Virus record (IMG/VR): IMGVR_UViG_3300027759_006101 | Coordinates: 62,001-126,000 of that record | Strand: one strand, 5' to 3' | Length of the DNA: 64,000 bases | Origin: a virus | Shown here: piece by piece, positions 18,512-27,085 of the stretch | How positions within the stretch are numbered: position 1 is the stretch's first letter | Layout: each line of letters begins with the position of its first letter | Translations under genes and position numbers: made by a program | Notes under the pieces: generated by a model | Told to the model about the DNA's origin: nothing | Seen by the model: only the letters and a program-made list of their open reading frames with translations | Databases searched by the model: none

Positions 18512-18598
18512 AACATTTTTATTCCATTATTTAGTATACAGTTTCCTATTTTTAGCTTATCAGAAGGAACAAATAATTCTTGAATCAAATGAATTAGT

Positions 18599-19075
18599 AT
18601 GTGGTACAGAACAGCGCAATCAACTTACGAAATTCATCCAAAGGAAGATCAAGCCAGAAAATACTATGGTATTACTACAAATGCATACAAAGCTGGCTAT
18701 ATATTAAGAGATGGAAAATTTCTTGATTATTCTGAAGGGCAACCTGAAAGAACTTTAGACCATAGAGATATACAAAATATTATGGATGATCCTGAAGAAT
18801 CTAAAGGTGATAGATATTCTGATTATGTTGAACCATTTCTCAATCTAACAGGTGCAATTAGAGCTTCTTATCAAAATGGTGAATGGAGTGTTGACTTTAA
18901 TACAATTCCCACAAGCAATCAAATCAGTGAAATACTAAAATGGGTCATTCCAGGCAAATATTTCCATTATGATATAGAACCGCTTGGAATTAAAAGTTCT
19001 ATAGAAAATGCTAATAAAAGAAAAGTTGAGAATAAGCTTGAGGAAATAAGAAATCTTTTATCAGGTGTAATGTAA
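18599..19075 (+). CDS. MWYRTAQ-start protein with 'GYILRDG...LDHR' domain
   Basis: 158 residues. The N-terminus is MWYRTAQS, the short AQ tag. Residues 30-60 (AGYILRDGKFLDYSEGQ, then RTLDHRDI) match a domain common in phage and polyvalent proteins ('GyIl-dG--lD-S------DHR-I'). Its function is unknown; the conserved Asp/His could be catalytic. It is a single plus-strand gene between two minus-strand genes and ends in a strong terminator. There is no Shine-Dalgarno sequence; TTAGT directly precedes the ATG. Confidence 0.7.
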   Translation: MWYRTAQSTYEIHPKEDQARKYYGITTNAYKAGYILRDGKFLDYSEGQPERTLDHRDIQNIMDDPEESKGDRYSDYVEPFLNLTGAIRASYQNGEWSVDFNTIPTSNQISEILKWVIPGKYFHYDIEPLGIKSSIENANKRKVENKLEEIRNLLSGVM

Positions 19076-19092
19076 TTTCTTAAGTATACAAT

Positions 19093-19125
19093 AAAAAAAA
19101 GAGGGGATTTCTCCCCTCTTTTTTT
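19093..19125. terminator. Bidirectional intrinsic terminator
   Basis: A-rich run, GAGGGGA stem, short loop, TCCCCTC and a T run. It lies between the convergent MWYRTAQ gene and nrdA and would serve both strands. Confidence 0.9.
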
Positions 19126-21568
19126 ATGCTCCGCAGCTTTCGCAGTCTGGGTTATCTAGAGAACATACCTTTGCAGTAAAATCGGTAGAATCAAAATCCT
19201 TCATTTGTTCTACTTCTTTGGGTTTTTCTACTTCTTGGATTGATGCACTTGAAAGATCAATTCCAAGCCCCTTTAATGCTTGGGCTTTAGGCTTGACACG
19301 GAGATAATACATTCCAGTCTTCAATCCTAATTTCCAACCAAACATATGAGCAGAAGAAAGCTTGGATGCAGTAGGTTCAGCCATAAACATATTCAATGAT
19401 TGTGACTGATCGATAAAGAATGAACGATCACGAGCCATTTCAAGAATAGACTTTCCCTTCATCTCCCAGACTGTCTTGTAAACTTCTTTAATATCAGTTG
19501 GAATTTCAGGAATGTTTTGTACTGAACCATTCTCATTGAATAACTTTAATCTAACATTGTCACTCCAGATACCAAGGTTGACAAGATCTTCTACAAGATG
19601 CTTGTTGATTACAGCGTATTCACCACTCAAAGTATTACGCTTGTAGAGATTGGTAGTGAAAGGCTCAAAACACTCGTTATTTCCAAGAATTTGAGCTGTT
19701 GAAGCTGTAGGCATTGGGGCAACTAACAAAGAGTTTCTCAAGCCAAATTGCTTGATTTCTTCTTTGAGCGCTGAAAAATCCCACATACCGGAGAGATCAT
19801 TTTCAGTAAGTCCCCAGAGGTCATATTGTAATAAGCCTTGAGATGCTGGAGATCCTTCAAAAGACGAATAAGAGCCATACTTCTTTGCTAAATCCTTAGA
19901 TGCAGTAAGAGCAGCAAAATAAATTGTTTCAAAAATATCTTTGTTCAATTTCTTTGCTTCATCTGATTCAAACGGCAAGCCCATCATAACAAAGGTGTCA
20001 GCTAATCCCTGGACACCTAAGCCAATAGGACGATGCTTGTTATTTGAATTCTTTGTTTCAGGTGTAGGGTAGAAATTTACATCAATAACTTGATTCAAAT
20101 TGACTGTTGCTTGGTAAACAACTTCGTATAAGAATTTGAAATCATATCTGCGTAATTTTTTATCCTTCTCACGAACTTTGCCAGATGGAATGACAACATA
20201 CTTAGGAAGAGCAACAGAAGCAAGATTACATACAGCAATTTCACTCTTGTCCGTATATTCTAGGATTTCTGTGCACAAATTTGAAGATTTGATTGTTCCA
20301 AGATTCTTCTGATTGCTCTTGTAATTACATGCATCCTTGTAAAGCATATAAGGAGTGCCAGTTTCAACTTGTGAATCTAAAATCTTTTCCCACAATTCAC
20401 GAGCCTTGATAGTCTTAAGCGCTTTACCTTCAGCTTCATACTTCTCAAAAAGCTCAGTAAAAGATTTCTTGTCTGGAGAATCGTATGCATCAATTAAACC
20501 TGGAACTTGATCAGGAGAGAATAATGACCAATTACCATCAGCTTCTACTCGCTTCATAAATAAGTCAGGAATCCACATAGCTAAGAATAAATCCCTTGCA
20601 CGTAATTCTTCTTTACCTTGGTTCTTACGAAGTTCAAGAAAATCAAAGATATCTCCGTGCCAAGGCTCAAGATAGACAGCAATTGAACCCTTACGCTTAC
20701 CACCACCTTGATCAACGTAACGAGCAGTTTCATTGAATACCTTGAGCATTGGGATAATGCCATTAGAATATCCATTAGTACCCTTGATGTAACTACCCTT
20801 TGCACGAATCTTGTGGATGTTAATACCAATTCCGCCAGCAGACTGAGAAATTAATGCACAATCTGAAAGTGTCTTGTAAATGCCTGGAATACTGTCATCG
20901 TCAATATCGAGCAAGAAGCAAGATGAAAGTTGAGGACGATTCGTTGAAGCATTGAAAAGAGTTGGTGTAGCGTGTGTGAAAAGGCCTTGTGAAAGCATAT
21001 CGTATGTCTTTTGAACCATTTCCAAATTGTCACGCCAGATACCAACAGCAACTCTCATATAGAGATGTTGTGGAGTTTCTGCTGAGACATTGTCGATTTT
21101 AAGTAAGTAAGATTTGCGTAAAGTCATAAATCCAAAATAATCAAAATTAAAATCTCTATCATGAACAATCATTGCATCAAGTTCTTGAGAGTATTTCTGG
21201 ATGACAGCATAAACTTCATCAGAAATCATTCCAGCACTATCACCAGTCTTTGGATTGATGTACTCGTAGAGCTTCTTAGCAATTACAGAGAAATCTTTTT
21301 CGACATCTTTGTAAAGTGCCGTAATAGCAATACGAGCAGCAAGTTTGCCAAAGTCAGGGTGTACAGTAACCATAGAAGCTGCTGTCTCTGCACTAAGCTG
21401 GTCAAGCTCAGTGCTAGAAACGCCATCATAAAGCCCAGAAACAACTTTGGTGCTTACAATATCGGGATCTACACGCTCATTCAAGCCATATGTCAGCTTC
21501 TTGATACGTGAGGAAATCTTTTCTAATTTTACTGGCTCTTTAGAACCATTACGCTTAAGGATATCCAT
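19124..21568 (-). CDS. nrdA: Ribonucleoside-diphosphate reductase alpha subunit, class Ia (NrdA)
   Basis: 814 residues. The N-terminal ATP-cone (ILKRNGSKEPVKLEKI) is present, so allosteric activity control is likely. The catalytic domain includes the substrate-site Cys in QLSSCFLLD, the finger-loop region NLCTEILEY with the radical Cys and Glu, and radical-transfer tyrosines near the C-terminus (MYYLRVKPKAQ). The C-terminal tail ends CSLDNPDCESCGA, with redox-active Cys. It reduces NDPs to dNDPs with NrdB. Order nrdB then nrdA with 2 bases between. The sequence style is close to eukaryote-like class Ia enzymes. Confidence 0.97.
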   Translation of the reverse strand: MDILKRNGSKEPVKLEKISSRIKKLTYGLNERVDPDIVSTKVVSGLYDGVSSTELDQLSAETAASMVTVHPDFGKLAARIAITALYKDVEKDFSVIAKKLYEYINPKTGDSAGMISDEVYAVIQKYSQELDAMIVHDRDFNFDYFGFMTLRKSYLLKIDNVSAETPQHLYMRVAVGIWRDNLEMVQKTYDMLSQGLFTHATPTLFNASTNRPQLSSCFLLDIDDDSIPGIYKTLSDCALISQSAGGIGINIHKIRAKGSYIKGTNGYSNGIIPMLKVFNETARYVDQGGGKRKGSIAVYLEPWHGDIFDFLELRKNQGKEELRARDLFLAMWIPDLFMKRVEADGNWSLFSPDQVPGLIDAYDSPDKKSFTELFEKYEAEGKALKTIKARELWEKILDSQVETGTPYMLYKDACNYKSNQKNLGTIKSSNLCTEILEYTDKSEIAVCNLASVALPKYVVIPSGKVREKDKKLRRYDFKFLYEVVYQATVNLNQVIDVNFYPTPETKNSNNKHRPIGLGVQGLADTFVMMGLPFESDEAKKLNKDIFETIYFAALTASKDLAKKYGSYSSFEGSPASQGLLQYDLWGLTENDLSGMWDFSALKEEIKQFGLRNSLLVAPMPTASTAQILGNNECFEPFTTNLYKRNTLSGEYAVINKHLVEDLVNLGIWSDNVRLKLFNENGSVQNIPEIPTDIKEVYKTVWEMKGKSILEMARDRSFFIDQSQSLNMFMAEPTASKLSSAHMFGWKLGLKTGMYYLRVKPKAQALKGLGIDLSSASIQEVEKPKEVEQMKDFDSTDFTAKVCSLDNPDCESCGA

Positions 21569-21570
21569 AA

Positions 21571-22527
21571 CTAAAAGTCCTCATCAAATGAAATCTGTTC
21601 TTGAGCTTCGCCAACACCACTCTTTACATAGTCAGCAACACGTTTCTCAAAGAAGTTAGTTTTATTCTGCAGTGCAATGTTAGCCATAAAGTCAAAAGGA
21701 TTCTCAGTATTATAGACCTTTCCTACACCTAAGTCCATAAGGAGGCGATCAGAAACATATTCTAGATACTGCTTCATCAATTCAGAATTCATACCAATCA
21801 AAGAAACAGGCAGTGCTTCAGTGATAAATTCTTTCTCAATTGTAAGAGCCGAATCAATAATTTCAAGAATACGCTCACGAGAAAGCTTGTTCTCAATATG
21901 ATGCTTGTAAAGATGAACTGCGAAGTCTGTATGCAATCCTTCATCACGAGAGATTAATTCGTTTGAGAAAGAAAGACCAGGCATCAAACCACGCTTCTTC
22001 AACCAGAAAATAGAGCAGAAGGAACCGGAAAAGAAAATTCCCTCAACAGCAGCAAAAGCGATAAGACGCTCTACAAAAGACTCTGAACCAATCCATTTGA
22101 GAGCCCATTCTGCTTTCTTTTGAACAGCAGGAACAGTATCAATTGCGTTAAAAAGATGGTTTTGCTCTTCTTTGTCTTTGATATATGTGTCAATAAGAAG
22201 GGAGTATGTCTCGGAGTGGATATTCTCCATCATAATTTGGAAGCCGTAGAAAAATTTAGCTTCTGTGTACTGTACTTCGGCAACAAAATTTTCTGCTAAG
22301 TTTTCATTGACAATTCCATCAGATGCAGCAAAGAATGCCAGAACGTGCTTAACAAAATGTTGCTCTCCTTCATTTAGCTTTTCCCAATCAGTTAGATCTT
22401 GAGCTAGATCAATTTCTTCAGCAGTCCAAAAAACCTGCTGAGCCTTTTTGTAATAATCCCAAATGTCGTGATGTTCGATTGGGAATAAAACGAACCGATT
22501 CTTGTTCTCTTGTAATATCTTTTCCAT
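21571..22527 (-). CDS. nrdB: Ribonucleoside-diphosphate reductase beta subunit, class Ia (NrdB)
   Basis: 318 residues. All di-iron ligands and the radical Tyr are visible: Asp in FFAASDG, Glu/His/Tyr in ENIHSETY, Glu in AAVEGIFF, and Glu/His in RDEGLHTDF. The C-terminal peptide QISFDEDF is the usual docking tail for NrdA. The sequence ([38 protein letters not shown]) is strikingly like the eukaryotic R2 pattern. A strong terminator-like hairpin stands 13 bases upstream of the start, so expression may depend on read-through or on a promoter hidden there. Confidence 0.97.
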   Translation of the reverse strand: MEKILQENKNRFVLFPIEHHDIWDYYKKAQQVFWTAEEIDLAQDLTDWEKLNEGEQHFVKHVLAFFAASDGIVNENLAENFVAEVQYTEAKFFYGFQIMMENIHSETYSLLIDTYIKDKEEQNHLFNAIDTVPAVQKKAEWALKWIGSESFVERLIAFAAVEGIFFSGSFCSIFWLKKRGLMPGLSFSNELISRDEGLHTDFAVHLYKHHIENKLSRERILEIIDSALTIEKEFITEALPVSLIGMNSELMKQYLEYVSDRLLMDLGVGKVYNTENPFDFMANIALQNKTNFFEKRVADYVKSGVGEAQEQISFDEDF

Positions 22528-22539
22528 AATGTTTCGACA

Positions 22540-22579
22540 ATAAAAAATATCTGAAAGTAAACTATCAGATATTTTTTAT
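22540..22579. terminator. Perfect 15-bp hairpin upstream of nrdB
   Basis: The arms at 22540-22554 and 22565-22579 are perfect inverted repeats (ATAAAAAATATCTGA and its complement) with a 10-base loop. T-rich on both strands. It lies between the end of the gene at 22605 and the nrdB start. Terminator or attenuator. Confidence 0.75.
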
Positions 22580-22604
22580 CCCTTCCTTTTATTAGTATGA
22601 GGCT

Positions 22605-23042
22605 TTAAGTAAAATTTTGCAACTCTTCTGAGTCTATATTTTTGAGTTTTTGTATTATTACATCTAAATTCTTTTTATATAATCTATTTGCAATCATATA
22701 GTCTAAGAGAGTCTCTCTAATAATTTCAACATCTTCTTCCATACTACCGTCATAAATTTCACTGACTTTTTTATTAAAAGCAGTGTCTATCAAATGTTGA
22801 GCGTCTAGATTATCTGTCTTAAATCCACTTGGGTTCACATCTAATGAGGACAGCACAAAGAAACAATGAATTCCTTTAGCTTGTTCAATCAGAGTTTGCC
22901 AAGACTGGTTAACTGCACTATTTATATTCTGTTTTTTAGAAGAATTTTCCTGAAGATCAACCTTAATATTTCCGTCATTTCTTTTAGAAAAATAATCGGA
23001 TAAGAATTGTTTTTTCTGCTGAAGCCAAGTATATTTGTTCAT
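22605..23042 (-). CDS. Unknown protein downstream of the SpoVS-like gene
   Basis: 145 residues, not recognised. A Lys/Asn/Gln-rich N-terminus is followed by a helical C-terminal half (DVEIIRETLLDYMIANRLYKKNLDVIIQKL). The start at 23042 is 2 bases after the SpoVS-like stop, so it is translationally coupled. It is the last gene before the hairpin upstream of nrdB. No enzyme motif. Confidence 0.65.
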   Translation of the reverse strand: MNKYTWLQQKKQFLSDYFSKRNDGNIKVDLQENSSKKQNINSAVNQSWQTLIEQAKGIHCFFVLSSLDVNPSGFKTDNLDAQHLIDTAFNKKVSEIYDGSMEEDVEIIRETLLDYMIANRLYKKNLDVIIQKLKNIDSEELQNFT

Positions 23043-23044
23043 AT

Positions 23045-23431
23045 CTATAGGGCAAATTTTATATCAATTGCAAAGATTCTTGTAGATATTCCCTTAGTTT
23101 TTTTTCCAGCAACTTCTGCATGATATTCTGACTGTCTGCACACTAATACAGATCCATTTGTAAGGCTTTCAACTTCTCTACTTGCAAGCCTAAAAGCAGA
23201 CATTACAGAATTGAGAGCAGTAGGACCAACACTTAAAATTCTGACATATTCATGATCTTTCAAAACGTGCAAAATGCTTCTACTTAAACCTACAGGATCG
23301 GTTGGCCTTCTACTAGGGTCTTCACTGTTAGGATCTCCTCCTCGGGCCTTTAAGATTCTAGGGTCGTTAATTTTATTCTTTGATTTATCATTTGTTGCAA
23401 TAGTGCTAACAGGATCTTCTAACTTTTCCAT
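23045..23431 (-). CDS. SpoVS-like protein
   Basis: 128 residues. After a disordered, Pro/Asp-rich N-terminus of about 45 residues, the sequence SRSILHVLKDHEYVRILSVG, PTALNSVMSAFRLAS and then SVLVCRQSEY matches the SpoVS fold (in Bacillus: IGAGALNQAVKAVAIAR). SpoVS is a small nucleic-acid-binding-like domain related in shape to Alba; its biochemical role is not well known. It is placed between a sigma-like zinc protein and an unknown gene, all tightly spaced, which suggests a regulatory unit. Confidence 0.75.
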   Translation of the reverse strand: MEKLEDPVSTIATNDKSKNKINDPRILKARGGDPNSEDPSRRPTDPVGLSRSILHVLKDHEYVRILSVGPTALNSVMSAFRLASREVESLTNGSVLVCRQSEYHAEVAGKKTKGISTRIFAIDIKFAL

Positions 23432-23433
23432 TT

Positions 23434-24408
23434 TTAATTTTCCTCTAAGCCAATAATTGATAATTTTGACTTAATATTTTCTACAGCGTTATTGAACTCT
23501 ATAGCAGTGCAATTGTATAATTTTGAATCAAACTTCAATTTAGACGAACCGTTCAAAATATTGTTAATAATTTTTGTTTCGACATCAGACATTGTCAAGT
23601 TTAATAAATCATTTACTTTATTTGAATCTTTGATATTGTCGTAATAACAAACATCTTCATTTTCATCTTCCTCGGACATATAAACACTTAAAGCCCTTGG
23701 AGAAACTGTCTGATGGTTAGGATGCAACTCATTGAACTTTTGAAATAACATACTCGAGTGCTTTGAAAGAATATGTTTTTTAATTACGGCAGTTCTTTTT
23801 TCAATCATACATTTTTCACAAGCGCCATCAACTTTATCTTTACAATCATCTGAACAATCATATGATCTTGGCATTTTGTGATTTTTACAAAAAGGACATC
23901 TTTCTAAATCTTCTAAAATAATCCCTGTGTTCTTTAAGTGATCCCAAAGAATATGATGATGATGATTGAGGATATGAGTGGAAAGTGGATTTACCCATTT
24001 TTCACAAATTGGGCATTTTTGAGTTGGATTTCTTTTACCAGCATTGTCAGCTTTTACTAAGTTGATATAGTTATGCTGAAGCGCTCCAATAAAATAATTT
24101 TTGAATTCACCACTACCGCCATATCTAGAAATTTTTCTAGTATTGCGTGGTTTCCAATTTGATAAAACATTGCAGAATATTTTAATATAATCTGAGGCAA
24201 AATCTTCTTGAGAGTCGTACAAATAATGATACTGACTCCACCACTCTTGCATGTGTAAATAAGGAGGATAGAGCTTACAAACTTCTTTGTATCCTCTATC
24301 TATCTTCCATTTATTTCCGGTTAATAAAGAATCTTGATAACGAAGTATTGCCTTTTCTAAGTTTTCTTGATTTTTCAACTTAATTTGTTTTGTAATATCC
24401 TGTTCCAC
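23434..24408 (-). CDS. Sigma-like protein with inserted zinc fingers
   Basis: 324 residues from the GTG start at 24408 (AGGAG 7 bases upstream). Residues 40-125 look like sigma region 2 (SQEDFASDYIKIFCNVLSNW, then EFKNYFIGALQHNYINLVKA). Residues 130-215 hold Cys/His pairs: CPICEKWVNPLSTHILNH, CPFCKNH, CSDDCKD and CEKCMIEKRTAVIKKHILSKH, enough for two or three zinc sites. The C-terminal 60 residues (LTMSDVETKIINNIL, then TAIEFNNAVENIKSKL) have the spacing of sigma region 4. It could be a divergent sigma factor or a DNA-binding adaptor. A good promoter lies just upstream, so it starts a transcript with the SpoVS-like gene. Confidence 0.6.
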   Translation of the reverse strand: MEQDITKQIKLKNQENLEKAILRYQDSLLTGNKWKIDRGYKEVCKLYPPYLHMQEWWSQYHYLYDSQEDFASDYIKIFCNVLSNWKPRNTRKISRYGGSGEFKNYFIGALQHNYINLVKADNAGKRNPTQKCPICEKWVNPLSTHILNHHHHILWDHLKNTGIILEDLERCPFCKNHKMPRSYDCSDDCKDKVDGACEKCMIEKRTAVIKKHILSKHSSMLFQKFNELHPNHQTVSPRALSVYMSEEDENEDVCYYDNIKDSNKVNDLLNLTMSDVETKIINNILNGSSKLKFDSKLYNCTAIEFNNAVENIKSKLSIIGLEEN

Positions 24409-24430
24409 AGTAGAACTCCTGAATATTACA

Positions 24431-24458
24431 ATTATACTTTAATAACTTTAAAAGTAAA
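24431..24458 (-). promoter_or_regulatory. Sigma-70-type promoter for the zinc-sigma/SpoVS operon
   Basis: On the minus strand: TTTACT (-35, 24458-24453), 16-base spacer, TATAAT (-10, 24436-24431), then AGGAG and the GTG start at 24408. It overlaps the end of recJ. Confidence 0.6.
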
Positions 24459-24459
24459 C

Positions 24460-26250
24460 TTATGCTGATTTTATATCTTCTATTATCATCACCAGATTAT
24501 TATTACCAGACCAGTTATCAAGTTCAAGGGTGTAAACTACGTCAACTTTATCGCCTGGTTTGAATTCGTTACAAATATATCCACGTCTCCAAGCATTAGC
24601 AGAAACCCAAGTCTTTTCACCATTTGACAACTTAAGCTTAGCGTGTTTGCCTTGTGTAAGAGATTTAGCTTCAACAAGAGTCATATTCTTAGTGATGAAT
24701 ATTGGATTATGGTTTCCACTTCCAAAAGGAGATATTTTCGATAGATGAACATATGTTTTTATATTCAAATCACTAAAAGGCATACGAGCATCAATATCAA
24801 TAATTTTCTCACTACTTGGTTCACCTAATTTATCTTGAGCATAATTATTTAATGCTTTTCTCATTGCTGGAATATTGTCTATCGGAAGTTCAAAACCAGC
24901 AGCAAAAGCATGACCTCCACAAACAGTACTACCATCTGCTCTTTTCTTAAATAATTTCCAAGCTTCTTCTGACTTAAGAGCATCCAAGATATTAAAATCT
25001 CGAGTAGAACGACAAGAGCCTTTAGCATATCCATCTTTTTTAAATGAACAAACCAGAGTAGGCTTATTGTACATTTCTGCAATTTTGCCAGCAATAAGAC
25101 CAATCAATCCTGGGTGCCAATCTTCTTCACCCAAAATCAATATATGCTCTTTCTCTAAATCAAAATTTCTCTCAACAAAATCAATTGCCTGTTGAGTAGC
25201 TTTTTCTTGCTGTTCTTGGCGGCGAGTGTTAGCGTTGTTCATCTGCTTGGCTAGATTAGCTGCTGTAATGTCATCTTTTGAAAGCATCAAGCTCAAAGCA
25301 GTGCCAGCATCAGCAAGTCTACCTATGGCATTGATTCTTGGGCCAATTTGAAAGCCAATAGTCGTGGGAGTAACATCTTTTACTCCAGCTATACGAAGAA
25401 GTTCTTTGATTCCAGGTTTGTTACTGTTTGAAAGAATTGAACAGCCATAATTTACAATAACTCTGTTCTCATCAATCATTGGGGCAACGTCAGCAACAGT
25501 GCCTAATGCTGCAAATTCAATAAGTTCATCAACAAATTCATAAACATTAAGTTTACGATAACGGGCTAATCCGAGCATCAATTTAAAAGCAATTCCACAA
25601 CCAGCCAAATAATCAAATGGATAGCGCTCAAAACTATCTTTCTTATGTGACTTAAAATGCTCTCCTGGATAGAAAGGATCGTCTCTGTTAGGATTGACTA
25701 CTGCCATTGCTTCAGGCAACGATCCATCTTCACTAGGATGATGGTGATCAGTAATAATCAAGTCAAGATTTTTCTCTTTTGCATATGCCCCAGTTTCAAA
25801 AGCAACAATTCCACAGTCAACACTCATAAGAAGAGTTGCACCAGAAGCCAAAGCCTGATCGACAGAATGAATCTTGATATCGTATCCATCTTCCATCCTA
25901 TGAGGGACTTTGTATTCTATATTTGCTCCCATTTTTTCAAGAGCAGTAACAACAATAGCCGTAGAAGTAATTCCATCTACGTCATAATCTCCCCAGACAA
26001 ATATTTTCTCTCCAGAGTCAATTGCTTTACTTATGCGTTTTATAGCTATGTCAGCATCAGGCAAAGACATTGGGTTGTGAAGTTTTTTGATTTTCAAGTC
26101 AAGGAATTGCTCAGCTTTTTTCACTGAATCAATACCACGAGTCATCATAACTTGAGCAATTGACAATGGCACTTCAAGTTCACAGGCAAGTTCTTTGACT
26201 GAACTCATATCACAACTACGCATTTTCCAAACTGTTTCTATTTTATCCAT
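24460..26250 (-). CDS. recJ: Single-stranded-DNA exonuclease RecJ
   Basis: 596 residues. 5'-3' ssDNA exonuclease of the DHH family. DHH motifs: VWGDYDVDGITSTA (I), SVDCGI (II), ITDHHHPSEDG (III, the DHH triad) and LGTVADVAPM (IV). Then the RecJ-specific GPRINAIGRLADAGTAL and the DHHA1 motif GGHAFAAGFEL, followed by an OB-like C-terminus. Its size is normal for RecJ. It works with RecA/SbcCD in repair or recombination-dependent replication. The ATG start overlaps the primase TOPRIM gene by 8 bases. Confidence 0.97.
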   Translation of the reverse strand: MDKIETVWKMRSCDMSSVKELACELEVPLSIAQVMMTRGIDSVKKAEQFLDLKIKKLHNPMSLPDADIAIKRISKAIDSGEKIFVWGDYDVDGITSTAIVVTALEKMGANIEYKVPHRMEDGYDIKIHSVDQALASGATLLMSVDCGIVAFETGAYAKEKNLDLIITDHHHPSEDGSLPEAMAVVNPNRDDPFYPGEHFKSHKKDSFERYPFDYLAGCGIAFKLMLGLARYRKLNVYEFVDELIEFAALGTVADVAPMIDENRVIVNYGCSILSNSNKPGIKELLRIAGVKDVTPTTIGFQIGPRINAIGRLADAGTALSLMLSKDDITAANLAKQMNNANTRRQEQQEKATQQAIDFVERNFDLEKEHILILGEEDWHPGLIGLIAGKIAEMYNKPTLVCSFKKDGYAKGSCRSTRDFNILDALKSEEAWKLFKKRADGSTVCGGHAFAAGFELPIDNIPAMRKALNNYAQDKLGEPSSEKIIDIDARMPFSDLNIKTYVHLSKISPFGSGNHNPIFITKNMTLVEAKSLTQGKHAKLKLSNGEKTWVSANAWRRGYICNEFKPGDKVDVVYTLELDNWSGNNNLVMIIEDIKSA

Positions 26251-27007
26251 TGTTTTTTCTTATGATTATCTTATCTCTGCCCAATTCAATAGTTTCTAAA
26301 ATTACTTCATCTAATTTTGATAATGAGTTGTTTCTAGCAAGATCGTCTGGGTCCATACCATCACACAAATAAATACTAATTACATTTATTTGAAGATTTT
26401 TTATTGTTTCAATTGCTTTCTCTGTAGCTATTCTTCCAGGGTAATCACCATCCATCAATAAACAGATATTATCGCAATACCTTGAGGCTAGTGCTACTTG
26501 ACATTCATGTAGAGATGTGCCACATATAGCAGCAACATTTTCTATGCCTTTATCATACAATGAATAGACATCAAAATATCCTTCGGTTAATATGATGTAA
26601 TTTTTTTCTCTAGCTTTGTCTTTTGCTACATCAAGAAAAAATAAATTTCTATTTTTTTGATAAGGTTCATTAATCCATTTTCCTCTTTTCCACTTATCAA
26701 TTCTATCTTGGCATTTAGCAGGTTCATTGCCAAAGCTATTCCACATTGCTTCGATAGTTATCTCTTCTAATTCTGGAATTTGTCTACCAGCTAAAGCAAT
26801 AATTTCTCCGTATACATTTTTTATAGGAACAATTAATCTACCTTTTAGATAAGGAAAACTATATCTAGAGAACGGAGGACAAAAAGCTACCAATTTGTTT
26901 TCAGTAATCTTTTCTGAAAGATGTCTAGTTTTAAAATATTCTTGAACAACTTTATTTTCATCATAGTTGCGCAAAAATTGATTGTAGTTCAATTCAAAGC
27001 TGTTCAT
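26243..27007 (-). CDS. DnaG-type primase catalytic (TOPRIM) polypeptide without zinc domain
   Basis: 254 residues from the ATG at 27007. It carries the DnaG RNA-polymerase basic segment (LKGRLIVPIKNVYGEIIALAGR), then TOPRIM: ILTEGYFDVYSL (catalytic Glu), ICGTSL, LLMDGDYPGRIATEKA (DxD) and LCDGMDPDDLARNN. The usual N-terminal CHC2 zinc finger and the C-terminal helicase-binding domain are both absent. The zinc domain exists as a separate gene at 35884. It would make RNA primers together with that protein and the DnaB-like helicase. It is divergent from the Met/Pro-repeat gene. Confidence 0.9.
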   Translation of the reverse strand: MNSFELNYNQFLRNYDENKVVQEYFKTRHLSEKITENKLVAFCPPFSRYSFPYLKGRLIVPIKNVYGEIIALAGRQIPELEEITIEAMWNSFGNEPAKCQDRIDKWKRGKWINEPYQKNRNLFFLDVAKDKAREKNYIILTEGYFDVYSLYDKGIENVAAICGTSLHECQVALASRYCDNICLLMDGDYPGRIATEKAIETIKNLQINVISIYLCDGMDPDDLARNNSLSKLDEVILETIELGRDKIIIRKNNG

Positions 27008-27085
27008 CAAACAAATTGTATCATTAAAGGTAAGAATAATCATCTACAAAGAAATAAAGAATATCATTTTATTCAAGGTTTAAGA

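Noticed and set aside
26921-27085. Longer N-terminus for the Met/Pro-repeat gene
   Set aside because: It would overlap the start of the divergent primase gene; the ATG at 27086 has a good ribosome site and begins with the tag.
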